Of a stretch of 64,000 nucleotides of DNA, positions 1-12,860 are shown piece by piece. The translations under genes and the position numbers were made by a program. The notes beneath the pieces are model-generated. The model made no database searches. It was not told the DNA's origin and saw only the letters and a program-made list of their open reading frames with translations. Positions within the stretch are counted from its first letter, which is position 1. Each line of letters opens with the position of its first letter. Source of the DNA: Patagioenas fasciata (taxonomy: Eukaryota; Chordata; Aves; Columbiformes; Columbidae); NCBI RefSeq assembly GCF_037038585.1, contig NC_092525.1, positions 28,670,367 through 28,734,366 on the forward strand. The letters run 5' to 3'.

Positions 1-3000
1 TCCTCCTGGTACTCTTTATTTCAAATCAGATCAGCTTTGTAAAGTCAAATATCCAATGTGTGGAAATTATTGTGTGCAAAGTATCTTTTTGGCAGTTCAC
101 TTTTCCTCAGAATGATCCCTCCAGTTTTTGAACCCCGTTATTCACCTCTTCTTATCTACTTTTACTGTTTCTTTTCTCTCTACTATAAAAGCTCTTTCGA
201 CCATTTTGCCATAGCACAGCCCCACACATGTTATGGCGATTCCTGAAGTGTGCGACAATTTATGTGAAATGTTTCATGTTGACTGATTTAATTATTTTCT
301 TTAAATGAGAAAACCAGGGACTGGTGTGGGATGTTTTCTGCCAAGAGGCAATCTGACTCCCTGGAGGAAGTTTTCATGAGAAAACTGGTGGCCAGCTCTG
401 ACTCAGGCATTAGATGAAAACAGATAACCTCTCAGGTAGAAAAATTTATAACCTTTCTGTCACTTCCTTTACAAAACCTTAATTAAGACAAGTGAAATAC
501 ATCAAAACAGAAGAGCTGGAAATAAGCGGTGCTAAGTACAGTGGCCAAGTGTACAATTTTTGGTATAGACTGTTGAACTGTTACTTTTGCACTTCTCTCA
601 GCAGTCTGGTCTGGGCAAAGCATAACAGCCAAGTGTGCAGTATTGGGACAAAGCAGAAATAATGAAGTGTTACAGCCCAATAGGGAATGTAGGTTAAGGA
701 TTTAAACAGGCAAAAAAGCAAAATGGGAAGGGCCAATGTAGAACAGTCTGTCTGCCAGAAAAAGGAGCAGTCAAGAGGGAAAGGCACCTGCAGTAGTCAT
801 GTCAGAAGAGGCCAGCCAGGCCTCCAGTCAGGATGGTGGCCAATCATTTATTAGCAATTTGAAATCTGATTTCAGTTGAAACTTCCATAAAGTCAGGCTA
901 ACAAATCCTGTTCACTGGATTCAGCAGTGAATTAGAAAAATTCTGAAGCAATCTGGAAAAGAAAGACACAATGCAGAGCTATGGATATCCCACAGGGAAG
1001 TTTTAATGATGGAAGTACAGTAATGAAAAAAACCAATAAAATACATCAATGTATCCTCTATAAAACTGTAGAAGAGTTACTTATAACCAGAAAAAAAGTA
1101 ATGACCTAAAATTATTCAAGCATCTATAATGAAAATTATGCAGATCCAGTATAAGAAAGTTAAAAGAATGCAAAACTGTTTACAATAACATTTATAAACA
1201 TAACAACACAAGGGGTATGAAAATATTTTTCTTTGGATCATTTAATCTGCAGATTATTTCCTTTCTTCCTGTTTGAAATATAATAGTGAGCTGAATTAAG
1301 CCCCAATGCAGAACTGAAAGCAAAGGAAACAGGAAGGAAATTAAGATCCCAAAGGTAAATGGGTGCAATATGGAGAGAAAAATATAAGATTTAGATCTAC
1401 AGTCTTATTCCCCAGAGAACTAAAGAAAATGCAGCCTTTTTTTTTTCTTTTTAACCTTTATTACCCTTCCCCTAGCCCTAAGATTTTTAACTGTTCCTGA
1501 TAAGCACAAAAACATTTGACGCATTTGAAGAACGCACTGAAGAATCTGAAGTTATCGAAACATTAAAAAGACTGGTGCTTCTGCCTGAGAGTGGCACCTG
1601 TTAAGTACATTAAAAAAACACACAAAAGTTGAGGAATAAACAGAGGGGTTGGCATGCAAAAATGAGCAAGACTGGAAAACAAAGCAAGTGAGGTACTATG
1701 AAATTCTCTTGCCTTGTTTCATGAGTGTAATGATGCAAAGTTGGAGACCAACATTGGGTTTTGGGTACCAGAGTGGCCCTGGCTAAACACATCATAAAAT
1801 TGCCGTGCTCAGGCTTCAGACAGCTCACCTACTCTAGATCAGCATATTCTGCTGTGAAGTCCAGGAGAATAAAAAACATGGTACCTTCAGCAGAGGCAGC
1901 AAGAGGGCAGCCTGACTGATCAACTTTCTGAAAAAATGGGGAAACATTTATCAAGGCAACAATAGAATTATATATAATTGTACATGAAAGCTGGGATATT
2001 GTAATGATATCACTAAAGTGCTTGGGATTTGTAAGCCTAGCAGCATGCTAGAAAAATACTCTCTTGTTACATGAAAGCTGAGGATGGAATTTATTCAATT
2101 GGTTGCTGCAAGGGCATGTCAAGAAACCACTTTTTTGTTATGGGCATTATTTTCATAAGTTGGCTTGCGGCATTTGTACCTCCCAGAACGAACAAGGTAG
2201 GATCAGACAGACACATAAGAGATCAATTACTCTAATTAGAAGAGTACTAACAGGAAAAAAATAAATATTCAGCTGTTGAGAGCAGTCCAAGAGGCAGGTA
2301 TTTTTACAGGAGTAACTCAAACATTTTGGTACTCTACTGGAACATCAGAGGTGTGAGCCCTTTCTGTTCAGCCTTCAGATCTTGCAAATAGCTCAGCATA
2401 CAGAATTTGTCTGCTTTTAACATTGTTTCCAGATGTACTCTTGGCCAGTTTTTTTTCTTCTATTTGGACTGATGTAAGTGACCTGAACGTTGGGAACACA
2501 ATTATATTTGAGATAAAATTCTATTCTCTGCTAATAAAGAACAAAAGGTTGTGAGGCAAAGTTATGTGGTGACTTAACAGCTAAGCTGCTCTTCATCCCA
2601 GAATAAAGAGCGGCAGGAGTTTCGAGTACTCCACCCATACTCAAATTTCCATGCATGAACACACTCTAAAATATTCAAGGGGTTAATTAGACAGCTTCTG
2701 ATTCAGTCTTACAGCGATGAGTGTCCACAGAATTACAGATTAGCAATTGTGTTATTATCATACCGTATTTTCTTGGAGAAAAAAAATAGACTAATTGGAA
2801 AAAATACAATTGAGGTAAATAATGAAATCAAAGCTATAGACTTTGCATTTCAACAGTGGTAAGTAATCTCTCTGGTAGGGCAAGCAGGACATATTAATAT
2901 TATTAGTGTGTGAACTATAACCCTACTATGACGCTGGCATGTGTGACACATGCTGGTCTGTGGGCAGTACAATCAATATATAACAGATCTGCCCAGAGTC

Positions 3001-6000
3001 TGCTCTCAGCCCACACCCAAAACTCTTTGGCTCAGCAGCAAGAGAGGCTGGAAATGAGCTGCGAGAGCCAGGGCAATTAACCATGGCCAGCTCCCAGCAG
3101 CTGTCATACCCCAGAGCCCCATGACTGCCTCCTGGCCAGACCGCCTCCTGCACAGAGCCAGACCTGCAGCCAGCTCTTGACAGACGGGACTGCTGGCTCC
3201 CCAGGAAAAAGCATCACATTAGTATCGCAGATCCCAGGAATTATCCCACTGACCCACAAATACTCTGCAAGCTGTAGTTTAAGCAATATTGCTTTTGATC
3301 ATTCAAATTTCAAGCAGCTGGATTCCATCTGCCAACGAACCACTAAGCTAAGAAGTCTATTGTTAGTTCAGTGGGAGAATATTTCTTCGGATGAAACGGA
3401 CAAATGACTGGCCAGTTACAGTATGAGGAATTTTCTGCTGACCTCACGTCACATACTGGGTACATAACTTTCATCTGACAAAAAGTATTATTCATCACTA
3501 TACAAGAACCCATGTCAATAAAGAGAACAGCACAATACCAACTGCTAATCAATATTATGTCAGCCAGTCCAGCCCAATAAGAACTGAAATCTAGAGAACA
3601 CTATGCTGGTCATTTAACCACACCCCAAGCCTTACAAGTACCTACTTTAATTACGAAGTTTATTTGTACCCTTCATACTTCAGCTGACATTTTACAACTA
3701 ATTTTATGTCTTTTACTCTATTGATTATTCACGCAACCTATTCCAACGAAAATTAATTAAAGCTACACTACCTGTCAATGAACTTAATTCAAGCCACTTG
3801 GTATATTAGAGGAATAAAATGCTGAGAAAGGGTTTCATCCTGCTGGTAGATACCAGGCTGTTTTATAGCACGAGCGTTCACTGGGAAGAGACCAGTCCAT
3901 GGATACACTGGAACCACCGATCTTCCAGTGAGCTTGGAGGCAGTTTGACTCTCTTCTCTATAGGAATTGTTCTTATAAGACAAAATTTCTTCCTACTTTT
4001 GGTGCTGGAGTCTGGGAGTTTTCATGGGAGAACCATTTATGTGCAGCTCACAGAAAGTCGTAACAATCTGGATCACTGACTGCAATTTCCATCTTCCCTT
4101 ACATATGACTAAATATGAATTCAGTGTTACATAAACATCTAAAATGAACCCCCCTCAGCATTCCCAAGTGGCATATGAAAATCACTTGACATTTTAAATA
4201 TAAGGTACATTAGCTTTTTGAAAACTAACTTGAAAAGGTACAGCATTTTTTACTGGAAATGCATCCAATTTAGTTACTCAAACAATTATCATATGTTTCA
4301 CCGATTTTTATTTACTCAAACAAACGTCTTGGTCCTTCCGGCAGAAGGCCACTACAAGGTCAAATACATTTCACATCTCCTTTTAACAATTGATTTTTTT
4401 TTTCCCTAAGGGCAAACATTAGCATTTGAATACTATAAAGATAGTTTCCAAGCAGTATTACTGTTTAGCTCACTAGGAAATATACAGAATTTGCTTTTCC
4501 AAGCAACTGAAAAACAAATCTATCCAAATAATATAGATGCTGAAAGTGAGCATCATTGTTCATCCTATTACAGATAGAGGTTGTGTGGCATTGCTCAGGT
4601 AGAATTTGAGAATATCTTTCTCTTTTAATGTCCCATTTCTGCACCATATATTTTTTCTTCTTGAGAAGGTGAAGCTGAAAAAACATGAGCTATCCTGCCG
4701 GTGGGAATCTCTGTCCCATCGAGAAAGAGGTCAGCAGTTTACACAGCTGTGGAGTCAAGTGTGACTCAGAAATATTCCTAGAGTATTCTTTTTTTTTTGC
4801 TTGTTGGTCAGCCTCTTGGTTGTTTTGGGGTTTAGGTGTTTTTTGGCACAATATTTTGAAAACTCAAGAAAGAAACAGTTGCATCACCATAAGGAGATGT
4901 ACATACTAGGAACTACAGTCTTTGTCTCATTTTCTTGATATCTGCTAAGAGAACCCTTCACATCCACCACATCCCTGCCCCAAGAAAGTGTCTTAGGAGG
5001 GTATGAAGATTTGTGATAGCACTGCACTACTGACCAGACGCTGTGATTGATGATAACTGAGGTCACACATCAGCCAGCTCCCATCGCATTTTACCTGGCT
5101 GTCTGAACTACTGTTACCAAAAATAAAAGCATGAAAGAGAAGCAGAGGGCAGTGCTTTGCATTGATTGATTCCTGTCCATGCAGCTAGGGTGCCTATTTT
5201 GGTTTGTCTTCAGAAATTATATAGGCTGTTATGTCTTTAGTAGGCAAGGGATCAAACACACTAGACCAAAAAGTTTAAGTGAGTTGAATAAGTAAACAAA
5301 ATTCATCAAGGGAACTTAACTCCTTGGCAGTGGTACCAGTGGATTCCAGTGGAGCTTGTGTCTGGAAAATTGGACTCCAGGGCCCAAAGGGATTAATTTT
5401 TCTTATTTATTTTACTTTCCTGTTGCAGATTTAGAAGTTTGTGCTGTTAGGTCTCTCATTTTCTTTCTTCCTCTAAGAAGTGGATAGCAGGTCAGGAAAA
5501 AAAAATGAAAGTATTTACTAATTACGCAGTAGGTTGGAAGACTTCTTTCAACTTGCTACTATAAATAGGGCAACAACTGCAGCTATTGACATTATTCACT
5601 ATCAGAAAGGAAGTTCTTTCTGCGATTATTCCACATACACTCTTTTTCTAAAGTTGTGTCTTAAATGCATAAGTGAATACAGTTTGAAGATGTTTCTTAA
5701 GATTAATCCCCATAAGTTACTACAATATATGAGTTAACAATTCTGTCACATTACTAACATGAAATGTTATTTCTCAGCATTGTAAGACTACTTACAAACA
5801 CTCCTAAAATGAAAATGTGAGCACTGAGATACGGTAAGGCCGTCTACTAACAAAGAGCTGATAATAATGTCCTTCTGAGACACAGCCCATTGTTTTGGGA
5901 AACTAGTAATCTTAAATTCAAACTACAAATTACAATGACTGTTGGCATTCCATCAAAGTAGAGTCTTTGTTTGCAAGCATAGCTGTTTTCGTTTTGTCTA

Positions 6001-6206
6001 TTGGATTATCAGAAGAAATGAACTCTGGATCCTCTGTGCAAAAGCTAATTGGAAGAAACATGACAACTTTCAGATTGGCAACCTTGAGAGAAATATGCAA
6101 GGCTTGCAGTATGCTTCTTAATCTTTTATTTGAATGTCTGGGTTTCTTAGGGACTAAGTAAGCTTAAAGTGGAGTTTTGCTACTAAACATCCTCTTTAGT
6201 CATTTT
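1..6206. other. upstream intergenic DNA, no gene seen
   Basis: AT-rich sequence without a convincing exon, RNA gene or young transposon. Open frames are all under 90 codons, overlap each other on both strands and lack protein-like features. The stretch at about 2930-3210 is clearly richer in G+C than its surroundings and is CT/CAG-rich; it could be an old repeat remnant, but I cannot assign it. Short T and A runs occur at about 1438-1447 and 4789-4798. Confidence 0.6.
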
Positions 6207-6295
6207 ATAGAATCCTAGAATGGTTTGGGTTGGACATCACCTAGTTCCAATGCCCCTATGACAGGCAGGAAAAGCTTCCACTAGATCAGGTTTTT
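6207..6295 (-). mobile_element. CR1 LINE 3'-end fragment
   Basis: The segment starts with ATAGAATCCTAGAATGG followed by TTTGGGTTGG, the reverse complement of the avian CR1 3' terminus with its 8-base tail unit (ATTCTATG-like). It continues with diverged sequence matching the usual next part (a 'tagtccaacccc'-like stretch). The element therefore lies on the minus strand with its 3' end at about 6207. It is truncated to less than 100 bp, as most avian CR1 copies are at the 5' side. The exact inner edge is uncertain. Confidence 0.85.
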
Positions 6296-7821
6296 AGTGT
6301 GCAAAACCAGATAAAGCAGCTAGAACACCAAAATAAATATTTCTATTTAAGGACTTCATTCAGCTTATCTAAAAAGCAAAGAGGAAAAAAAAAAAATCAT
6401 CATTTACTTCATAAATCTTCATTATACCCTGAATGCAGCTCTAAATGACTGCAAGCTAGCAGATAAAAGTTGAATACTACTACCTCATAGAAAAACGGTT
6501 GAAATTCTGCAGATATTTCACATGCAAATTTATATTAAGTGAAGTATGACATTCAAGCTTATTTCAGTGAAATTGGTCTTCTATTTATAGATAGGTACTT
6601 CATCACTAAGAGGTATTTTGAGGCAACACACATTATTACATATGTCCCTGTTCCCTCTCACAGATACAATTCACGCTGATGTGACTGAAATTTTGATCAG
6701 CAGCCAGGAGAACAAGTCCTTCACTGGTGGCATTCAAATCCAACTCTAATATCCAAACTGCCTTCAGAATTGGAATTGACATTATGGTCATAGCTCTGAA
6801 CACAAATACAATGCATTTTTATCTCACACAGCTGAAAATACCAGTTTTCTATTCTTTGAAAATTTGTAGGGATTAACCTTAAGAAGCATCTTCAAACTGT
6901 ATTCACATTTAAATGGGTAAAGTGCTACATGTAGATACAGATAAGCAATGACTTCAGGTGAGCTTTCAGAAGAGAGGCTTTCAGAATAGCAATTACACTA
7001 AAAATCAAGCTGACTCTAAAACAAAGAGTCTGAAAAGTTGTATTTGAACAAGACATATCCTCTTTGGAGTGCTGACAGGGATGCTGGACATGAAACAAAA
7101 TGAAATCCTCCCATTCTATGGAACACAGGTAAAGATTTCACCAGAACGTGTGTGTTGAAAGAATCCACAAGGGGGGTAAAAAAGACAAGCTTTTCATGTG
7201 TGCAGAAAGCTTGAAAGAACTGGATTTATTCTGTAAAGAGAAGACTGGAAAAAAAGGTGCAATAAAGCACGTCAGCTCTAAAAACATGCTGAAAAAGCGT
7301 GAGAGTAAGTTGCTCTTGATATCCACTCTAAGACCAGATAGCTCATTTTTAACCTGCAGCAAGCAAACTTTCTAGATGGAAAGCAAATTATACTAAAAAA
7401 AGAAAAAAAACCAAACCAACCAACTTGTAGTTTTCTTCCCCTGGGACACAAACTACAACATTCTAGGTACCTCAAGTCTTATTTGTCACAGATCTTATAA
7501 TAAAACAAGATTGGACTTAAATGTATGTGAACCTTAGATAACATATATAAATACAGGTGCATGTATAGGCATGGAAAGTATTTACCTGAACAGGAATCAA
7601 CAGTCACAAAGCTAGTATATAGCTACTTCTTCACAGAATGTGACTTCCAACTCACACATAAATAGGGTTTCAGTTTTAGACAGAGCGAAACAAGCTCACA
7701 GCACCTCAGCACACTGCAACACTATCATAGCAGTTGCTAACTTACCCCCAATTTTAGTGTTACTGAGTAGGAATGGTGAATTATTCCACTTTTAGGACTG
7801 TACTCCCTTAAGTCTAGCATA
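6296..7821. other. intergenic, nothing recognised
   Basis: AT-rich sequence. Two small complementary open frames at 7138-7375 overlap on opposite strands and have no recognisable domain. I see no repeat, RNA gene or regulatory cluster here. Confidence 0.5.
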
Positions 7822-8130
7822 ATAGCATAGTTTAGTTTGGAAGGGACCTCCAGAGATCATTTAGTCCTACCCCATGCTCAAAACAGATCTAATTAGATCA
7901 GGTTGCTCAAGGCCTTGTACAGTTGGGTCTTGACTGTCTCCAAAGACAGAGATCCCCCCACCACTTTAGGCAGCATTTTCCAGTATTTAACAAACCTCAT
8001 GGTAAGATTTTTTTGCTTAATATCTAACTGGAACTCCCTATGTTCGAACTTGTTCTCATTGCCTCACATCCTATCACTCTGTACCTCTGAGGTGAGTCTA
8101 GCTCCATTGTTTCTATAGCCCAACTAACAA
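7822..8130 (-). mobile_element. CR1 LINE, 3' part, old copy
   Basis: Reads as a diverged reverse complement of a CR1 3' region: TTTGGAAGGGACCTCCAGAG near the 3' end, then a 'tcatttagtcctacccc' block, a 'gatcaggttgctcaaggcc' block, 'tcttgactgtctccaaagac' and a 'gttctcattgcctcacatcctatcac' block, in the order expected for avian CR1. Many substitutions and no open frame indicate an old copy. The 5' edge (high-coordinate side) fades at about 8130 and may run a little further. Confidence 0.9.
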
Positions 8131-11100
8131 TCACAATCAAAACACAAGTGAGAAGATAATAATCTTGAGTGCTCATCCAATCCAGGGTAGTTTTTTCTAG
8201 ACCAAGACACCACTAGAATTGCACCATTTCACTCTGGTGACAGAATGAAACCAACCTCACTGTTAAGTAGAGATATATCTGCTTTTATTCACACATCAAC
8301 ATTACGTAGAGAGGGCATTTCACAGGACATAATTCCTCTTTTGAAAGCTTCCCCACTGTCAGCCTTCTCCAATAGGATTCACCCTCTTTGTTATTAGGAC
8401 CATTTTTTTCAAGCCTTTCTGACAACTTGGGCCTAGACCTTTAATTATTATAGGGGGGTGTTTTTATGAATTTCACTTGCTTTTCTTTCTTTGACAGAGG
8501 TAACAATACAGTGCGTGTATATATCCCTAAACCTACCTCCGAAGGAATAAACACAGAATATCAAGAGATGTGCAAAAAGCCATCATTACATTTAGCAACA
8601 CTGCTAATGAGGTAGTTTTACTAACCCTATTATAACCTTATTACAACAAAAACTAAAGATGCTTTATGAATTATTCATATATGAATGTTTCAGTGGGTAA
8701 GTATAACAAGGAATGTTCTGCAGTAAGAATCATATGTTCAGCTTTCCTGGGTTTTGCAAGTTTAATTTTTCTAAAAAAATATTTGGTTTAATACATTTAT
8801 TAGTCAATGTTACTAAAGCATTCTAGAAGCAATTAGATATTCTCTCACATACTAAATACATTTATTTTTCTCAGCATTTGTCAGGTCTATTTGGGTACTG
8901 GTTATTATGATTTATTAGATCATACAGTTACCCCCAAACTGGATTATGGAATCCTTAAACATCACATGAAATATGCAATCAAGCTTCCAGTCAGAGTCTG
9001 GTATGAAATTGGTAAAGCCTGGGAACTGTAAATCTTCCATTATATACTGCACAACTAGAGAATCTGTGAAACAAAATTCAGCTTTGTTTCCAAATCTCAC
9101 ACCTGAAACTTCTGCTTGATTATTTAAGATGATCATAACAAGTTTCCTGTGTATGCATCTGTGGCTTTTTACCAGACATTAGCAGGGCTGAGTTAGCATG
9201 ACACATACCAAATTTCTTTGCCTGGTTAACATTTTTCACACCTCCTGCCCATGCACAAGAACACCCTGGATATTCTATAACTAGTGACACTCATGTCCAC
9301 CCCTTGCCTGTGTCCAGCCATACTCCTAGTTGTGGAGATGTTTTCTGCTTTGTCTCACAGTATCTTACTATAGCCTAAAAAAGTAGAATCCTGTAAAGGA
9401 CAAAATAAGCATTTTATAAAATACACACTGACCTCACTGTCTGCCAATAAGACTTTGCCACTAACTTTACTCTGTACCAAATGTGCTATAGTGCCATTCT
9501 AAAAGGGAAAATAAGGATTCTCCTAGGCTCTCGCAGGCGAGAAATGACATGAGCACGTGAAAGAAGCAAATTACCTTAATTCCTGGAATTCTTACATCTT
9601 TAATCATGTTGTACAGAAAAAAAATGGATAACAATTAAGGTCATATGCTTTGTCTTCCTAAAGTGTCTAGTTTAGTGCTTGTTGCAATAAAGATACAATG
9701 CACTCTTAAGTGTACTTGAAATGGCCATGCAGCAAACTATGGAAATGGATTTTTAAGTACCAGATTTCATTCACACATTTTTCTTTCAGTGATTTATTTA
9801 AAGCAGTTGAAAGATACAGCAATGGTTTTGCAGTAATGAAAATTCCACTACTTGTAGCACTTGTGTCTTGGCTCAATAGTTGCTGATTTGCTCCAAAATA
9901 TATTACATAATAAAATGGAATTTCCAGACAGAAGCCAGTACTTTACAGCTAGATATATATCAGGGGAAACCTCTTCTGCACTTTGGCTGCTAATTATATG
10001 CTATTAGTTCTTGACAGAAATGCTTTCTGAGTTACATTTATCTTTTGTTCTTGTGAAGCCATTTAGAGAAGACTCTATAGCATACCTTCCATTTTATTTT
10101 CCACACAGTTACAAATGCAAAAGTCTATCCATCTTTTACTGGCACAAAGTGAGAATTAATAACAGGCAAGTAAACACAGACTCTAGAGGTACTTTTTTTT
10201 TCTTAATTTTTTTCCTAAAGTTGTCAATTTGGGGTTTGAAAGGTGATTTATGAGGAAGGTATACATCAGAAATAGCAGAAGCAACATGTTTAGCAGCCAG
10301 GAAAATATCTAACATTTGATGGTAGATCTGAAGAGTCACCATTTCTGAGGAAAGGCATTGTAGTATTCAAACTCAAATACTGGATCTATGTGAAATTCGA
10401 AATTATAAACAAATGATCCACAAGAAACTTACTGAACTTAATCCAGCTTTGTATAGCATGCAGCTAAGAAATTCCGGAGAGGAATTGGAGGGAAATCCCT
10501 ATTTTATTTAAGGTAAAAAAAAAGCAATTAAGTTTTCAGTAAACAGTTGTGTTGAACACAGATAGTACTGCTCCATTTTCAAAATATATCCCAGTGGATA
10601 TTCTAAGAAGTAACATGGAAAAGCTAGAGTAAATTAGAACATCAGTGTAAACCATTTTGTGATAATCTAATTAACTGTATGAAATACAAAGGTAAAAATA
10701 TAGTCGCCTGAATATAGTCTAATGAAATCACAGATGTTCCAGACTGAGAGGAAGACTGATTCAGAAACTTGAGACTGCCACTATGCATATAAAATACAAA
10801 TTAATCCACTACAAAATGTTTGGGTTTAGCATATGGCAAAAGTATTAAAAATTCAGTCTATCACATTAAAGCCTATGGACCTAGAATACTACATATAAAA
10901 AAAAAGCTAAGCAGCAGTACTTCAATCTTTTGCATTAGCCTTTAAATTGAAGTTGCATCTGCTGTTACATCTTGCTTAAAGAAGTCTAAGCAAGCAGTAG
11001 ATTTGTTTGGAACAAAGCCCCTCTCAGACATCAAAGTTAATAATAAAAATAAATTACTATTAGCTGAAATTGAAAGTTTTCTAAAGAAACTGCACCTCTT

Positions 11101-12493
11101 TAATTAAAACTGTAAACAAATATGAAAGATTTTGTCAAAAGTAGCACTGAAGAACCTTCAAAAAGTAAAAGTATTCCTCAACAGTTATATCACCAAAAGC
11201 TCTAATTTTTCCTACAAAAGAAGAAAAATCCATGAAATGTAGAATTTTCTCAAGAAATAGGTTGTGATTATTCACAACAGACAAAATAGCAGGCCTCTGC
11301 AATGATCCTGTCAGAAAGCACAAGTAAATAATAGCCAAAGAATAAGGCAGAGCCAGTTTTATTATATTATTAAAAACTAAATTAAACAAAATTATATTTG
11401 TAAAAAGGTGCTAAATTGTTGACAAGTTTTAATCAAGTAGTTACCCCTGTACCTATATTAAAACAGTGAAAAATTGAAGTGATATGCACCTGGTAGAAAA
11501 GAAGCCAAGATATCTACAACAGAAACAAAACAGTGTTGGGTGGAAGAACGGCATGACTGCTGAAGTTTGAAGACACCTTGCTTTATCGTGGAGTTTCATA
11601 AATGCTTTTGCCTCATGAATTTTTGTCAATCATGTATGACATTCAGTATTTCAACTTTTCTAATATTTAAAAACAATTATGTGTTCATGGGTTTGTTATT
11701 TGTATCAGGTCTCTTTTTACTTTATTAGGTCAACACTTGGAGGAAAAAAAAAAAAAACAGAAAGGAAATTATATCACCAGCAATCAGTATCATTGGGATA
11801 ATTGGTTTTGTTGTTCTTGTTTTTTCCTTGCTTACATTTGCTTCAAGAAATGAATTTGTTCCCTCTCCTGTTCTTTCAGGATAAAAATAAATAGATTGTC
11901 ATAATCTTGCTTCAGCTTATTTTCTTGCTAGACAAAACACCTGGGAGAAGTCTTTCAGGAGATTCCTCCTGTGTGAGATACAGGCCTGGCAACATGTCCT
12001 GCTCTTAGTTTACTCAGGGGAAAAGATGCTGGAGTGCTGAGAAGTGAATAAAGAACTTCTGCATGTATCCAGTCCAGCCCCTTATAGATCTTCTCAGTAA
12101 ATGCACACAAATCAGACTACTTTGGTCAGGGCCTTGTCTAACAGCTGAGTTAAAATATATTTTCCAAATTAATTTAGAAGGCAACTATATATTGATCAAT
12201 GTGCATTCATCCATATTTTTGACCCTTAGTTTAAACTAAACCTCCAGCTGTCATAAATTATAGACAATGGATCAATTCCTGTATATTGGACTAATGTATT
12301 TCATCAAGTGAAAATGGCCTCCCTCCTTTTACTTGTATTTGTGAAAGAAAAAAATTTCCATCCTGCTTGTCTGAAATAATACCATTTAGAATGCCATGTA
12401 AACCCCGGGCATAAGATGCAATATAAAGATATTTCGTGTAATAAATAGATCTCGTTCTCAGGAGGAACTCTTAATCTACATTTAATTTTTGTG
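8131..12493. other. intergenic, AT-rich, no gene seen
   Basis: No exon, RNA gene or intact transposon recognised. There is an A14 run at 11744-11757. A stretch at about 12070-12150 faintly resembles a very diverged CR1 block ('gtccagcccctt ... ggtcagggccttgtct'), too weak to call. Confidence 0.5.
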
Positions 12494-12511
12494 AAAAAAA
12501 AAAAAAAAAAA
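12494..12511 (+). repeat. poly(A) run, 18 A
   Basis: An uninterrupted run of 18 A. No CR1 or SINE body is recognisable immediately upstream, so it is called only as a simple repeat. Confidence 0.9.
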
Positions 12512-12639
12512 GCTAGTATTTCAATGCAGGGAGTAAAGTAATGGGGTAAAATTGGCAAAATGTATTATCCAAGTGATCTTATACACAAATGGTGCAGCTC
12601 TTGAATACTTCAGTGCTTTGTCTCCACCTGTTCTGAGCC

Positions 12640-12860
12640 AGAATCAGTGTTACTGGCGCCCCAGGCACCGTGGGTGCTTTGCCACACCAGCAGGGTTGGC
12701 TGGGCTGTGGGGACAGTGGGTGCCGAGGACACACAGCCCTCCTGTGGCCTGGGCCCCACTCACACAGCTGCTGCACAGCTGGCACAGCCTGGAGGGAGGC
12801 AGCCTGGGCTCCCATGGCACTCAGAGCCACAGCTCCTGCTGCACAGTTAGTGCCTCCTGA
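12640..12860. other. GC-rich segment in AT-rich DNA, unknown origin
   Basis: About 220 bp with high G+C (CCTGG, CACAGC and GCTGGC words) sitting sharply in AT-rich DNA. Open frames of 60-110 codons run through it in three + frames and one - frame at once, which is what GC-rich DNA does by chance, so none is called as a gene. It has few CpGs and so is not a CpG island. It could be a remnant of a GC-rich repeat, such as an ERV-derived piece. Confidence 0.4.

Noticed and set aside
12060-12150. Faint CR1-like words
   Set aside because: The order is partly right, but similarity is too low to separate from chance by eye.
12640-12860. GC-rich segment as a possible second CpG island or exon
   Set aside because: Few CpGs, frames open in many phases, no splice sites that fit.
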